NCBI RefSeq assembly: GCF_014084125.1
Contig: NZ_CP048405.1
Span: 3,162,001-3,226,000 of the forward strand
From: Streptacidiphilus sp. PB12-B1b
GTDB lineage: Bacteria; Actinomycetota; Actinomycetes; Streptomycetales; Streptomycetaceae
DNA: 64,000 bases
Reading direction: 5' to 3'
The notes below the pieces were generated by a model, which was not told the origin of the DNA, did no database searches, and saw only the letters and a list, made by a program, of their open reading frames with translations. The stretch's first letter is position 1. The number at the start of each line of letters is the position of its first letter. Of this stretch, positions 15,598 to 24,390 are shown piece by piece. Made by a program: the position numbers and the translations under genes.

Positions 15598-16506
15598 TCA
15601 CGGCGCGTCGACGGTCAGCACCAGCTTCCCGCGGACCCGGCCGTCCTCGCTGAGGCGGTGCGCCTGCGCGATCTCGGCGAGCGGGAAGGTCTGCGCGACC
15701 GGGAGCGAGAAGCGCCCGGACTCGACCAGCGCGCCGATCTCGTCGATCGCGTGCAGCGCGCGGCCGGCGTCCCCGCTGCTGAACCTCACCCCGTGCTCGC
15801 GCGCGCCGGCGAAGTCGGCCAGCGTCACGACCTGCCCGGGGCCGCCGGCGAGCGCGACGAGCTCGGGCAGGTTGCCGCTGCCGGCGACGTCCAGCGCCAG
15901 GTCCACCCCGCCGGGCGCCAGCGCGCGGACCCGCTCGGTCAGGCCCTCGCCGTAGGCGACCGGCTCGGCCCCCAGCGAGCGCAGGTAGCCGTGGTTGGCC
16001 GTACTGGCGGTACCGATCACGCGCGCGCCGCGCACCACGGCGAACTGGACCGCGGCGCTGCCGACGCTCCCGGAGGCGCCGTTGACCAGCAGCGTGCTGC
16101 CGGACGCGACGCCGAGCTGGTCCAGCGCGCGGGTGGCCGTCTCGACGGCGGCCGGAAGCGCGGCGGCGTCGGCGAAGTCCAGGGACGGCGGGATCGGCGC
16201 GTACCAGGACAGCAGCGCCCGTTCGGCCTGTGCCGCCCCCTCGGCGGAGAAGCCGAACACCCGGTCGCCGACGGCCACGTCCGCGACGCCCTCGCCGAGC
16301 TGGTCGACGACGCCCGCCGCCTCGTAGCCCAGGGTCTGCGGAAGCTCCTCGTCCATCAGGCCCTGGCGCTTCTTCCAGTCGCTCGGGTTGACGCCGGCCG
16401 CGCGCACCGCGATCCGGACCTGGCCCGGCCCCGGCTGCGGATCGGGCAGCTCCACGATCTCCAGGACCTCCGGGCCCCCGAACCGGTTGAAACGCACTGC
16501 CTTCAT
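15598..16506 (-). CDS. NADP-dependent quinone oxidoreductase-like enzyme (MDR family, zinc-free)
   Basis: 302 residues. N-terminal MKAVRFNRFGGPEVLEIVEL is the common quinone-oxidoreductase opening. GroES-like domain runs to about residue 115, then a Rossmann domain with LLVNGASGSVGSAAVQFAV and VIGTAST. No zinc-ligand pattern is seen, so it belongs to the zinc-independent reductases acting on quinones or enones. Encoded alone, tail-to-tail with the YqaE-like gene. Confidence 0.88.
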   Translation of the reverse strand: MKAVRFNRFGGPEVLEIVELPDPQPGPGQVRIAVRAAGVNPSDWKKRQGLMDEELPQTLGYEAAGVVDQLGEGVADVAVGDRVFGFSAEGAAQAERALLSWYAPIPPSLDFADAAALPAAVETATRALDQLGVASGSTLLVNGASGSVGSAAVQFAVVRGARVIGTASTANHGYLRSLGAEPVAYGEGLTERVRALAPGGVDLALDVAGSGNLPELVALAGGPGQVVTLADFAGAREHGVRFSSGDAGRALHAIDEIGALVESGRFSLPVAQTFPLAEIAQAHRLSEDGRVRGKLVLTVDAP

Positions 16507-16610
16507 CCCCTGCTCCGTTCTCGCCTCGGCCTGTCGCGGTTGCCGCGCGTACGACAGTCTGCCGCCTGCCGCGCCCGGCGCCGCGCGCCCCGCGCCCCGA
16601 CGCGCAGAAG

Positions 16611-16642
16611 GTCCCGGCCTCCGGCGGACCGGAGACCGGGAC
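16611..16642 (-). terminator. Terminator hairpin downstream of arabinofuranosidase gene
   Basis: 14-bp arms GTCCCGGCCTCCGG / CCGGAGACCGGGAC with one mismatch and a 4-nt loop, about 50 nt after the stop at 16693 on the minus strand. Confidence 0.75.
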
Positions 16643-16692
16643 TCGCTGCGCTCAGCGCCCTCGGCGCATGCGGCGTGCGCGGCGTTCGTGGC

Positions 16693-18573
16693 TCAGTGCA
16701 GCGCGTACTGCTGGGCGGCGGTGCCGTTGCAGGTCCAGATCTGCAGCCGGGTGCCGTTGGCGGTGGCGTCGCTGGGCGAGTCCAGGCACAGCCCGGACTG
16801 CGGGTTCAGCAGTGAGCCGTTGGACTGCTGGACCCACTGCTGGCCGCCGACGCCGTTGCAGTCCCACAGCTCCACCGGCGTACCGGCCGCCGTGCCGTCG
16901 CCGTCGATGTCCAGGCACCGGCCCAGCGTCTCCAACGACCCGTTGGAGTTGTGGTACCAGTGCTGGTCGATCGCCCAGGACTGGCAGTTCCACAGCTGCA
17001 CGGCCGTGCCGTCGCCGCCGGTGTCGTCACCGGCCACGTCCACGCACTGGCTGCCCGGCCCGGTGACCGGGCCGCCGCCGTTGACGGAGAACTGCTGGGC
17101 GGCGGTGCCGTTGCAGGTCCAGATCTGCAGCCGGGTGCCGTTGGCGGTGGCGTCGCTGGGCGAGTCCAGGCACAGCCCGGACTGCGGGTTCAGCAGTGAG
17201 CCGTTGGACTGCTGGATCCACTGCTGGCCGCCGACGCCGTTGCAGTCCCACAGCTCCACCGGCGTACCGGCCGCCGTGCCGTCGCCGTCGATGTCCAGGC
17301 ACCGGCCGATGGTGCTGAGCGAGCCGTTCACATTGTGGGTCCAGTGCTGGTCCTCGGCGTAGGACTGGCAGTTCCACAGCTGCACCGCCGCGCCGTCGAC
17401 GCCGGTGTCGTCCGCGGCCACGTCCACGCACTGGCCGCCGGGCCCGGTGACGGTGCCCTGCGGGCCGTTGGGGACGTTGGTCTCGCCCGAGTAGCCGACC
17501 GAGACGACGTTCGCCTGGACCGCGTTCTCGGTCGCGGCGCTCGGGAACCCGGAGACCATCACCCCCTCGAAGAAGGTGCCCATGTTCCAGTTGCTGTTGT
17601 CGCCGCCGGTGCCCAGGATGATGCCGCCCTCCTGGTGCATCGGCTCGTAGCCGCCCTGGGTCGGCAACGAGCCGTCCCACCAGGTGGAGAGCCCGCCGGA
17701 CTGGCTGTTGCCGCCCGCCAGCGCGTAGGTGTTCTGCCCGTTGTTCTCCAGGACCGCGGTGACGAACGGAGAACTGTTGCCGGCGTTGGCGGTGTTGGAG
17801 CCGTTCGCGCCCTGGAACATGCCGTTCTCCATGTCGGCCTCGACCCAGGGGCCCGAGCCGGTGCACGGCGGGAAGTAGCACGTGGTCGCCAGGCTGACCG
17901 CGTCCATGTGGCCGTTGCCCGAGTCGTCGGCGCTGCTCTCCGCGTTCCCGTAGTCGAAGCAGCAGTTGGAGCCGACATGGGTGCCGCTGGCGACCATGTA
18001 CGCGCCCTCGGCCGCGCCGTTGACCGCGACGCCGGACGCGGCGCCGGTGTAGCGGTACCCCACGCCGGGGGAGATCCACACGCCGTAGACCTTGTGGCCG
18101 CCGGCCACCACCGAGATCTCACTCGCGTCCGCACCGCGGTCCGCGCCCATGCCGGAGGTGCCCGCCGGGCCCGGGGTCAGGTCGTTGTGGTGCGAGGTCT
18201 GGTCGTAGATCCTGCTGATGCGACAGCTGGTGCCGCCGCAGAAGGCGTCCTGCGCGGCCGCGTTGGCGTAGCCGCCCGCGGAGAGCGGGCCGATGTCGTC
18301 CGTGGCCCCGTCCGAGGCGCGGGTGACCTGGTAGAGCGGGCCGTCGTACGCGGCGAACAGCGCTCGGACGGTGCTGTGCGCGGCGACACAGGGGGTGCCG
18401 CCCGAGGCGTAGATGTCGCAGGGCAGCTGGGTGGCGGCCTGGGAGGTCCCGGGCAGGCCCAGCAGCAGCGCCGCCGCCAGGCCCAGGACGGTCACCAGGG
18501 CCTGTAGTCCCCGCCGCAGCCGGCGGGCGGTTCCGCGGCCCCGGCCGGTGACAGCGGATGTCTTTCCTGACAT
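16693..18573 (-). CDS. Secreted alpha-L-arabinofuranosidase (AbfB/GH54-type catalytic domain) with two ricin-type lectin domains
   Basis: 626 residues from ATG 18573 (GGAG 6 nt upstream). Signal peptide with Arg-rich head and cleavage near SQA-A (~residue 46). The catalytic domain spans residues ~48-370, opening LPCDIYASGGTPCVAAHSTV as in fungal AbfB. Glu249 (in ADMENG) and Asp325 (in GGDNSN) match the nucleophile and acid/base of the Aspergillus kawachii enzyme (Glu221/Asp297), with the same 76-residue spacing. Two ricin-B (CBM13-like) domains with QxW repeats follow (~375-500, ~505-626), replacing the fungal arabinose-binding domain. It releases terminal alpha-arabinofuranose from arabinans outside the cell. 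Divergent LacI regulator. Confidence 0.92.
   Translation of the reverse strand: MSGKTSAVTGRGRGTARRLRRGLQALVTVLGLAAALLLGLPGTSQAATQLPCDIYASGGTPCVAAHSTVRALFAAYDGPLYQVTRASDGATDDIGPLSAGGYANAAAQDAFCGGTSCRISRIYDQTSHHNDLTPGPAGTSGMGADRGADASEISVVAGGHKVYGVWISPGVGYRYTGAASGVAVNGAAEGAYMVASGTHVGSNCCFDYGNAESSADDSGNGHMDAVSLATTCYFPPCTGSGPWVEADMENGMFQGANGSNTANAGNSSPFVTAVLENNGQNTYALAGGNSQSGGLSTWWDGSLPTQGGYEPMHQEGGIILGTGGDNSNWNMGTFFEGVMVSGFPSAATENAVQANVVSVGYSGETNVPNGPQGTVTGPGGQCVDVAADDTGVDGAAVQLWNCQSYAEDQHWTHNVNGSLSTIGRCLDIDGDGTAAGTPVELWDCNGVGGQQWIQQSNGSLLNPQSGLCLDSPSDATANGTRLQIWTCNGTAAQQFSVNGGGPVTGPGSQCVDVAGDDTGGDGTAVQLWNCQSWAIDQHWYHNSNGSLETLGRCLDIDGDGTAAGTPVELWDCNGVGGQQWVQQSNGSLLNPQSGLCLDSPSDATANGTRLQIWTCNGTAAQQYALH
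16707..16923. repeat. 217-bp direct repeat, copy 1 (lectin domain 2)
   Basis: Nearly identical to 17091-17307, offset 384 bp. The only difference I see is C versus T in the codon giving QQWV versus QQWI. It encodes the C-terminal part of the second ricin-B domain. Confidence 0.85.
17091..17307. repeat. 217-bp direct repeat, copy 2 (lectin domain 1)
   Basis: Partner of 16707-16923. Identity at synonymous positions as well as at protein level implies recent duplication or gene conversion within the gene. Confidence 0.85.
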
Positions 18574-18748
18574 GTGCGCTCCGAAGGGTAGGTGGGAGCT
18601 GTGCGTCGGTACCGAAGGTGCTGGACCAGTGGCTTTCCCCGCCCCCCACGGGCGGCGCCCGCGACCCCGGGCCGCACCGGCTCGCCCTGCCGGGGAGCTG
18701 CCCTCTTGTACGCTCTCGTTGTCGGGGCGCAAGGGGAGGACGGAACAC

Positions 18749-19786
18749 GTGACCGAGGAAACCGGCTGGTCCACGGCACCACGGCTGAAGGACGTGGCCG
18801 AGCTGGCCCGGGTGTCGGTGAAGACCGTCTCCAACGTCGTCAACGGGACCGTGCCGGTCGCCGAGCAGACCCGGCAGCGGGTCCAGCAGGCGATCGACGC
18901 GCTCGGCTACCGGCCCAACGCGACCGCTCGGCGGCTGCGCACCGGGCGCAGCGGCGTGATCGCGCTGGCCTTCCCCGAACTGCCCTCGCCCTACTTCGCC
19001 GAACTCTCGGTGGAGGTGATCGCGGCGGCCCGGCGCAAGGGCATCACCGTGCTGATGGACGACACCGGCGGCGATCCGGCGGCCGAGCTGCGCATCGCCT
19101 CCGGCCTGGGCGATCCGACGATCGACGGCGTGATCCTCAGCCCGCTGGGCCTGGACCGGCTGACGCTGCTCTCCCGCGCCCGGGACATCCCGCTGGTGCT
19201 GCTGGGCGAGGCCGATCTGGGGCCGGTGGCGGACCGGGTGCACATCGACAACGTCTCCGGCGCCCGGGAGGTGACCCGGCACCTGATCGACGAAGGCTGC
19301 CGCCGGATCGCCGCCATCGGCTGGCAGGACCCGGCGCCGCGGGCCACGGCCGAGCAGCGGCTGGCGGGCTACCGCGAAGCGCTCGAATCCGCGGGCATGG
19401 CGGTGGAGGAGGCGCTGCTGCCGCCGGTGCGAACGTACTTCCGCCCGGACGGGGCCGCCGCGATGCGCAGGCTGCTGAAGCTGCCCAACCGCCCGGACGC
19501 GGTCTTCTGCTTCAACGACCTGCTGGCGCTGGGCGCGCTGCGGGCCGTCCACGAGGCCGGGCTGCGGGTGCCGGAGGACATCGCCATCGTCGGTTTCGAC
19601 GATGTGGAGGAGGCCGAGTACGCCATCCCCTCGCTGACGACGGTGGCGCCGGACAAGCGGCAGATCGCCGAACTCTCGGTGCGCTGCCTGGTCGAGCGGA
19701 TCGAGGGGCGCTTCTCCGGCCCCAGCCGGCAGATCACGCTCGGCCACCGGGTGGTGGTGCGGGAGAGCAGCCGCCGCTCCCGCTGA
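18749..19786 (+). CDS. LacI family transcriptional regulator (paralogue 1)
   Basis: 345 residues from GTG 18749, preceded by GGGGAGGA. The LacI HTH is at residues ~11-60 (LKDVAELARVSVKTVSNVVN, hinge ATARRLRTGRSG), followed by a periplasmic-binding-protein-like sensor with FPELPSPYFAEL and VGFDDVEEAEY. It is the same length as, and very similar to, the LacI protein at 24391-25428, including an identical VSVKTVSNVVN recognition region. It is divergent from the arabinofuranosidase gene and lies upstream of the GH127 gene. It probably senses an arabinose-related sugar and represses the surrounding hydrolase and transport genes. Confidence 0.92.
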   Translation: MTEETGWSTAPRLKDVAELARVSVKTVSNVVNGTVPVAEQTRQRVQQAIDALGYRPNATARRLRTGRSGVIALAFPELPSPYFAELSVEVIAAARRKGITVLMDDTGGDPAAELRIASGLGDPTIDGVILSPLGLDRLTLLSRARDIPLVLLGEADLGPVADRVHIDNVSGAREVTRHLIDEGCRRIAAIGWQDPAPRATAEQRLAGYREALESAGMAVEEALLPPVRTYFRPDGAAAMRRLLKLPNRPDAVFCFNDLLALGALRAVHEAGLRVPEDIAIVGFDDVEEAEYAIPSLTTVAPDKRQIAELSVRCLVERIEGRFSGPSRQITLGHRVVVRESSRRSR

Positions 19787-19887
19787 GCCGGGCCCGGCCC
19801 CGCTGCCTGCGGCAGCGCTGCGCGCGGAGGTGCGGTCGTCCGGCATGAGGTCACCTCAACTCGGTTCGCCTGGCGCCACGACGGGGA

Positions 19888-19901
19888 TTCCAACGATGTA
19901 G
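19888..19901. promoter_or_regulatory. LacI-type operator, site A
   Basis: TTCCAACGATGTAG, 11 of 14 bases fitting the TTMYAACGWTGTAA consensus drawn from five sites in this locus. It lies about 100 nt after the LacI paralogue 1 stop, upstream of GH127. Confidence 0.55.
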
Positions 19902-20127
19902 AGGACGATGGGCCATCCTGCTGCGCACTGTCAAGAATCCCGGCAGCACTCCGCCCCGCCCCATCCGGCCGCCCGTACGTCCTGTGGACTGCCAACACCG
20001 TTGCCATCTGGGGTGATGGGCGCCGACGGCGGTACCGACGCGGCCTGCCGCCGAACCCCGCGCCGAATCTGCTGCGCGGGCTCTTGACGAGTCGGGCGGA
20101 CGGGGGTTCTCTGGCAGGGCCATGAAA

Positions 20128-20141
20128 TTACAACGTTAAAA
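20128..20141. promoter_or_regulatory. LacI-type operator, site B (GH127 gene)
   Basis: TTACAACGTTAAAA, 23 nt before the GH127 start codon. ATTACAACGTTA here is identical to the reverse complement of part of site C. Binding within the leader would block transcription or initiation. Confidence 0.65.
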
Positions 20142-20164
20142 CGCTTGATCCCGCTGGGGGCGCT

Positions 20165-23059
20165 GTGGACCGTCGTACCTTCCTGCGAAGCTCGTTGGGC
20201 GCGCTGGGCGCCGCCGGTCTCGGCGGCCTGCTCGCCCGCCAGGCCGCCTATGCGGCGTCCGCCTCCCCGATCACCCTGGTCGGCAGCACCGCCGGCGGTG
20301 GCCTCTACCACCCGAACCTGGCCCCGCTGGCCCGGACGCCGCTGCTGCGGCTGCCGGTGGGCTCGGTCAAGCCCTCCGGTTGGCTCCAGGAGCAGCTGTC
20401 GCTGCAACTCGCCGGTCTCAACGGGCAGATGGACACCGTCTCGCACTTCCTCAAGCTGTCCTCCACCGGCTGGGCGGTGCCCTCCCAGGTCGGCTGGGAG
20501 GAGGTGCCCTACTGGCTCAGGGGGTACGTCGACCTCGGCGCCGTCACCGGGGACGCGCACACCGTCTCCACGACCGCCAGCTGGATCGACGCCGTCCTCG
20601 CCACCCAGGCGTCCGACGGCTTCTTCGGACCGACCGCGCTGCGCACCTCCCTCGGCGGCGGCCCGGACTTCTGGCCGTACATGCCGATGATGCAGGCGAT
20701 GCGCTCCTACCAGGAGGCGACCGGGGACAGCAGGATCATCCCCTTCATGACCGCCTTCTACCGCTACCAGGCCGCGCAGGGCGCGTCCGCCTTCAACCAG
20801 AGCTGGGCGTCCTACCGTTGGGCCACCAACCTGGACTCGCTGTGGTGGCTGTACAACCGCACCGGCGAGAGCTTCCTGCTCACCCTGGCCGACACCATCC
20901 ACGCCAACGGCGCGGACTACGTCGGCAACCTGCCGACCCTGCACAACGTCAACCTGGCCCAGGGCTTCACCGAACCCGCCCAGTACTCGCTGCGCAGCGG
21001 CGGCAGCAGCCTGCTCCAGGCCAGCTACCAGGACTACCAGCTGATCATGGGGACGTACGGGCAGTTCTCCGGCGGCGGCTTCGCCGGGGACGAGAACTGC
21101 CGCCCGGGATACACCGACCCCCGGCAGGGCTTCGAGACCTGCGGCATCGTCGAGTTCATGCAGAGCCATGAGACGCTCACCCGGCTCACCGGCGACCCGG
21201 CCTGGGCCGACGCCTGCGAACTGCTGGCGTTCAACGGCCTGCCCGCCGCGCTGGACCCGCAGGGCAAGGGCACCCACTACATCAGCAGCCCCAACTGCAT
21301 GCAGCTGGACGACTACCCCAAGACCCAGGGGCAGTTCGACGACGGCTTCGCGCTCCAGGCGTACATGACCGGGATCGACCAGTACCGCTGCTGTCCGCAC
21401 AACTACGGCCAGGGCTGGCCGTACTTCACCGACACGCTGTGGCTGGCCACCGCCGACAACGGCCTGGCCGCCGCGATGTACGCGCCCTGCACCGTCACCG
21501 CCGACGTGGCCTCGGGGCAGAGCGTGACCGTCACCGAGAGCACCGCGTACCCGTTCGGCGACACCGTCACGCTCACCGTGGCCACCTCGACGGCCGTGGC
21601 CTTCCCGCTCTACCTGCGCATCCCCGGCTGGTGCCAGGCCCCCACGGTCCAGGTGAACGGTGCGGCGGTGGCCGCGCAGGCCGGGCCGTCCTGGGCGGCG
21701 GTGAACCGCACCTGGCGCAACGGCGACACGGTGACGGTCACGCTGCCGATGCAGACCGAGGTGACCACCTGGACCGCCAACCACGGCTCGGTGTCGGTCA
21801 GCAACGGGCCGTTGGCCTACTCGTTGCAGGTGGGCGAGAACTACCTCAACAGCACCGGCGACACCACCTGGCCCACCTGGGAGGTCTACCCCACCTCGGC
21901 GTGGAACCAGGGGCTGGTGCTGGACGCGTCGGACCCGGCCTCCTCCTTCACCAGGTCGTCCACCGGCGCGACCGCCGCCAACCCCTTCACCCAGAGCGGC
22001 GCCCCGGTCCAACTCACCGCCACCGCACGGGCGATCGCCAACTGGACCTGCGACAGCCAGAACGTGGTCACCCCGCTGCAGCCCAGCCCGGTGGCCTCGG
22101 ACGAGCCCGCGCACAGCGTCACGCTGATCCCGATGGGCGCGGCCCGGCTGCGGATCACCTCCTTCCCGGTGGTCGGCGCGGGCGGGCGGCCGTGGCAGCT
22201 GCCCGCCGCCCCGTCCGCCTCCTACTGCTGGAGCGGGGACACCGTGGCCGCGCTCAACAGCGGCTACAACCCGGCGAGTTCGGACGACCAGTCGCACCCG
22301 CGGTTCACCTGGTGGAACCACCTGGGCAGCTCCGAGTGGGTGCAGTACAGCTACACCGGCCCGGTCACCGTCTCCGCCGTGTCGGTCTACTGGTACGACG
22401 ACACCGGCAGCGGCCAGTGCCGGGTGCCGCAGTCGTGGAGCGTGCAGTACCTCGACGCCGCGGGCGACTGGACCCCGGTGAGCGGCGCCTCCGGCTACGG
22501 GACGGCCGCCGACGCCTTCAACACCACCGCCTTCGACGCGGTGACCACCACCGGCCTGCGGCTGGCCGTGCAGCTGCAGAGCGGGGTCTCCGGCGGCATC
22601 CTGCAGTGGAACGTCACCGCCGCCCCGGCCGTGGTGCTGCCCGGCACCTGGTACCGCATTCGCAACCGGAACAGCGGGCTGGTGCTGGGGGTTTCCGGGA
22701 TGTCCACCGCCGACAGCGCCGACGTGGTCCAGTACGCCGACAACGGCACCGCCGACCACCTGTGGCAGTTCACCGACACCGGCAACGGCTGGTACCGCAT
22801 CGCCAACCGGAACAGCGGCCTGCTGCTGGCCGTCAACGCCATGTCACAGGCCGACAGCGCCCCGGTGCAGCAGTACCAGGACAACGGCTCCGCCGACCAC
22901 CTGTGGGCGCTGATCGACAACGGCGACGGCTGGTACCGGGTGCGCAACCTCAACAGCGGCCTGGTGCTGGGGGTTTCCGGGATGTCCACCGCCGACAGCG
23001 CCCAGGTCGTCCAGTTCGAGGACAACGGCACCGCCGACCATCTGTGGCAGTTCGTCTGA
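20165..23059 (+). CDS. Secreted GH127-family beta-L-arabinofuranosidase with C-terminal lectin repeats
   Basis: 964 residues from GTG 20165 (GGGGG upstream). Tat-type signal: DRRTFLRSS, then a hydrophobic stretch and cleavage near AYA-A. An (alpha/alpha)6 catalytic region spans residues ~50-460. Glu324 and Cys326 (in FETCGIVE) and the Cys409-Cys410 pair (YRCCPHN) correspond to the zinc/cysteine-nucleophile centre of Bifidobacterium HypBA1. Then come beta domains, a galactose-binding-like domain (~700-810), and three ricin-type repeats of GWYRIRNRNSGLVLGV form to the end. It should cleave beta-linked arabinofuranose, found on plant hydroxyproline-rich glycoproteins. Convergent with the epimerase gene. 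Confidence 0.9.
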   Translation: MDRRTFLRSSLGALGAAGLGGLLARQAAYAASASPITLVGSTAGGGLYHPNLAPLARTPLLRLPVGSVKPSGWLQEQLSLQLAGLNGQMDTVSHFLKLSSTGWAVPSQVGWEEVPYWLRGYVDLGAVTGDAHTVSTTASWIDAVLATQASDGFFGPTALRTSLGGGPDFWPYMPMMQAMRSYQEATGDSRIIPFMTAFYRYQAAQGASAFNQSWASYRWATNLDSLWWLYNRTGESFLLTLADTIHANGADYVGNLPTLHNVNLAQGFTEPAQYSLRSGGSSLLQASYQDYQLIMGTYGQFSGGGFAGDENCRPGYTDPRQGFETCGIVEFMQSHETLTRLTGDPAWADACELLAFNGLPAALDPQGKGTHYISSPNCMQLDDYPKTQGQFDDGFALQAYMTGIDQYRCCPHNYGQGWPYFTDTLWLATADNGLAAAMYAPCTVTADVASGQSVTVTESTAYPFGDTVTLTVATSTAVAFPLYLRIPGWCQAPTVQVNGAAVAAQAGPSWAAVNRTWRNGDTVTVTLPMQTEVTTWTANHGSVSVSNGPLAYSLQVGENYLNSTGDTTWPTWEVYPTSAWNQGLVLDASDPASSFTRSSTGATAANPFTQSGAPVQLTATARAIANWTCDSQNVVTPLQPSPVASDEPAHSVTLIPMGAARLRITSFPVVGAGGRPWQLPAAPSASYCWSGDTVAALNSGYNPASSDDQSHPRFTWWNHLGSSEWVQYSYTGPVTVSAVSVYWYDDTGSGQCRVPQSWSVQYLDAAGDWTPVSGASGYGTAADAFNTTAFDAVTTTGLRLAVQLQSGVSGGILQWNVTAAPAVVLPGTWYRIRNRNSGLVLGVSGMSTADSADVVQYADNGTADHLWQFTDTGNGWYRIANRNSGLLLAVNAMSQADSAPVQQYQDNGSADHLWALIDNGDGWYRVRNLNSGLVLGVSGMSTADSAQVVQFEDNGTADHLWQFV
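22670..22720 (+). repeat. 51-bp repeat in lectin module, copy 1
   Basis: Matches 22952-23002 at 50 of 51 positions (offset 282 bp); encodes the NSGLVLGVSGMSTADSA segment of the first ricin repeat of the GH127 protein. Confidence 0.8.
22952..23002 (+). repeat. 51-bp repeat in lectin module, copy 2
   Basis: Second copy, in the third ricin repeat. The middle repeat is diverged, so the first and third units have been homogenised or duplicated recently. Confidence 0.8.
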
Positions 23060-23068
23060 ACGCAGCCG

Positions 23069-23118
23069 ACGGCCCGGCCGGGCGGGTGGTGCAGCTGCCA
23101 TCCGCCCGGCCGGGCCGT
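23069..23118. terminator. Strong bidirectional terminator
   Basis: Perfect 17-bp arms (ACGGCCCGGCCGGGCGG and its complement) with a 16-nt loop, between the convergent GH127 and epimerase genes. Confidence 0.85.
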
Positions 23119-23121
23119 GCG

Positions 23122-24249
23122 CTACGCCTCGCCGGGTTCGGCCCGGCCGCCCGGGGCGGTGAAGGACAGCAGCGTGGTGGAGCGGTACTCCTGGCCCGGG
23201 CGCAGCTCGGTGCTGGGGAAGTGCGGGCGGTTGGGGGAGTCGGGGTAGTGCTGGGTCTCCAGGGCCAGGCCCGAGCGCGGGCCGTAGCGGCGCCCCGAGG
23301 GGCCGGTGAGCGTGCCGTCGAGGGCGTTGCCAGTGTAGAGCTGGATGCCGGGTTCGGTGGTGGACAGGGTCAACTCCCTTCCGGAGGCCGGGTGTCGGAG
23401 CAGCGCCACCGGGCGCGGACGCGGGGTGGCGCCGCCGTCCAGGCACCAGCAGTGGTCGTAGCCGCCGGCGAGCCGCAGTTGGGCGTCCGGAGCCTGGATC
23501 CGGGCCCCGACCGGCCGGGGCGCGGTGAAGTCGAACGGCGTCCCGTGGACCGGTACCGGGCCGTGCAGCGGCCGGAGTTGTGCGTCCACCGGCAGGAACG
23601 CCGCGGCGGCCAGGGTGAGTTCGTGGTCCAGCACGGTGGGGGAGCCCTCGCCGGCCAGGTTCAGGTAGGAGTGGTTGGTCAGGTTCACCACGGTGGGCGC
23701 GTCCGTGCGGGCGCGGTAGTCGATCCGCAGCCGGCCGGGGGTGAGCAGGTAGCGGACGGTGACCCGCAGCGCGCCCGGGAAGCCCTGGTCCCCGTCCGGG
23801 CTGTCCAGGGTCAGCTGCACGCCGCTGCCCGGGCCGCCGTCGAGCGGGGCGGCCCGCCACAGCCGGGTGTCGAAGCCGTGCGGACCGCCGTGCAGGGCGT
23901 TGCGCCGGGGCGGGTCGCACAGCGGGACGGTGTGGGTGCGTCCGTCCAGCTGGAAGCGGCCCTCGGCGATCCGGTTGCCGTAGCGGCCCACGGTCGCGCC
24001 GAAGAACGGCCCGCGGACCAGGTAGCCGTCCAGCGAGGGGTGCCCCAGCACCACGTTCAGCGCCCGGCCGTCCCGGTCGGGGACGTACAGCGCCTGGAGC
24101 GTCGCGCCGCGGGTGAGCACGGCGGCGGTGATGCCCGCTCCGTCGTCGAGGGTCCAGCGGTGGACGGGCGAGCCGTCCGGCAGGGTTCCGAAGACGTCGC
24201 GGACCGGCGCGGGCTGCGGCCGGTGGGTGGATCGGTCGGAGAAGAGCAC
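23122..24249 (-). CDS. Aldose 1-epimerase (galactose mutarotase family)
   Basis: 375 residues from GTG 24249, which has AGGAG 8 nt upstream; an upstream in-frame start at 24300 lacks one. GalM beta-sandwich motifs: GATVGRYGNRIAEGRF, NALHGG, VVNLTNHSYLNLAGEG with the catalytic His, GGYDHCW, and GIQLYTGN with ALETQHYPDSPN near the catalytic Glu. It interconverts anomers of a released aldose in the cytoplasm. A shared LacI-type operator lies 58 nt upstream, so it belongs to the arabinofuranose regulon and may act on L-arabinose rather than galactose. Confidence 0.92.
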   Translation of the reverse strand: MLFSDRSTHRPQPAPVRDVFGTLPDGSPVHRWTLDDGAGITAAVLTRGATLQALYVPDRDGRALNVVLGHPSLDGYLVRGPFFGATVGRYGNRIAEGRFQLDGRTHTVPLCDPPRRNALHGGPHGFDTRLWRAAPLDGGPGSGVQLTLDSPDGDQGFPGALRVTVRYLLTPGRLRIDYRARTDAPTVVNLTNHSYLNLAGEGSPTVLDHELTLAAAAFLPVDAQLRPLHGPVPVHGTPFDFTAPRPVGARIQAPDAQLRLAGGYDHCWCLDGGATPRPRPVALLRHPASGRELTLSTTEPGIQLYTGNALDGTLTGPSGRRYGPRSGLALETQHYPDSPNRPHFPSTELRPGQEYRSTTLLSFTAPGGRAEPGEA

Positions 24250-24279
24250 GGGCGGACTCCTGATCCTGTCTCGCGGCAC

Positions 24280-24308
24280 TTGCCGAAGACGCTGCGACAA
24301 CGGATATT
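24280..24308 (+). promoter_or_regulatory. Candidate promoter of LacI paralogue 2
   Basis: TTGCCG (24280-24285), 17-bp spacer, GATATT (24303-24308). The LacI-type operator C begins at 24307, overlapping the -10 end and the expected start point, which suits autorepression. Confidence 0.5.
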
Positions 24309-24320
24309 CTAACGTTGTAA
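24307..24320. promoter_or_regulatory. LacI-type operator, site C (epimerase / LacI paralogue 2)
   Basis: TTCTAACGTTGTAA, the most symmetric of the five copies, in the 141-nt gap between the divergent epimerase and LacI genes. Placed to control both. Confidence 0.7.
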
Positions 24321-24390
24321 TACAGCCGCTGATGCCGCTGTGGCCTCAGCGGGCTCGCCGCACGCACCGCAGGGACGAGAGGTCGGTTCA

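Larger units (their letters stand above)
19787..20164. other. 378-bp intergenic region, regulatory
   Basis: Separates the LacI gene from the GH127 gene. It contains two copies of the shared operator (19888-19901 and 20128-20141). A TTGACG box at 20084-20089 has no convincing -10 at standard spacing. No coding potential recognised. Confidence 0.6.

Noticed and set aside
23122..24249. Classical galactose operon membership of the epimerase
   Set aside because: No galK, galT or galE nearby; the shared operator ties it to the arabinofuranose genes.
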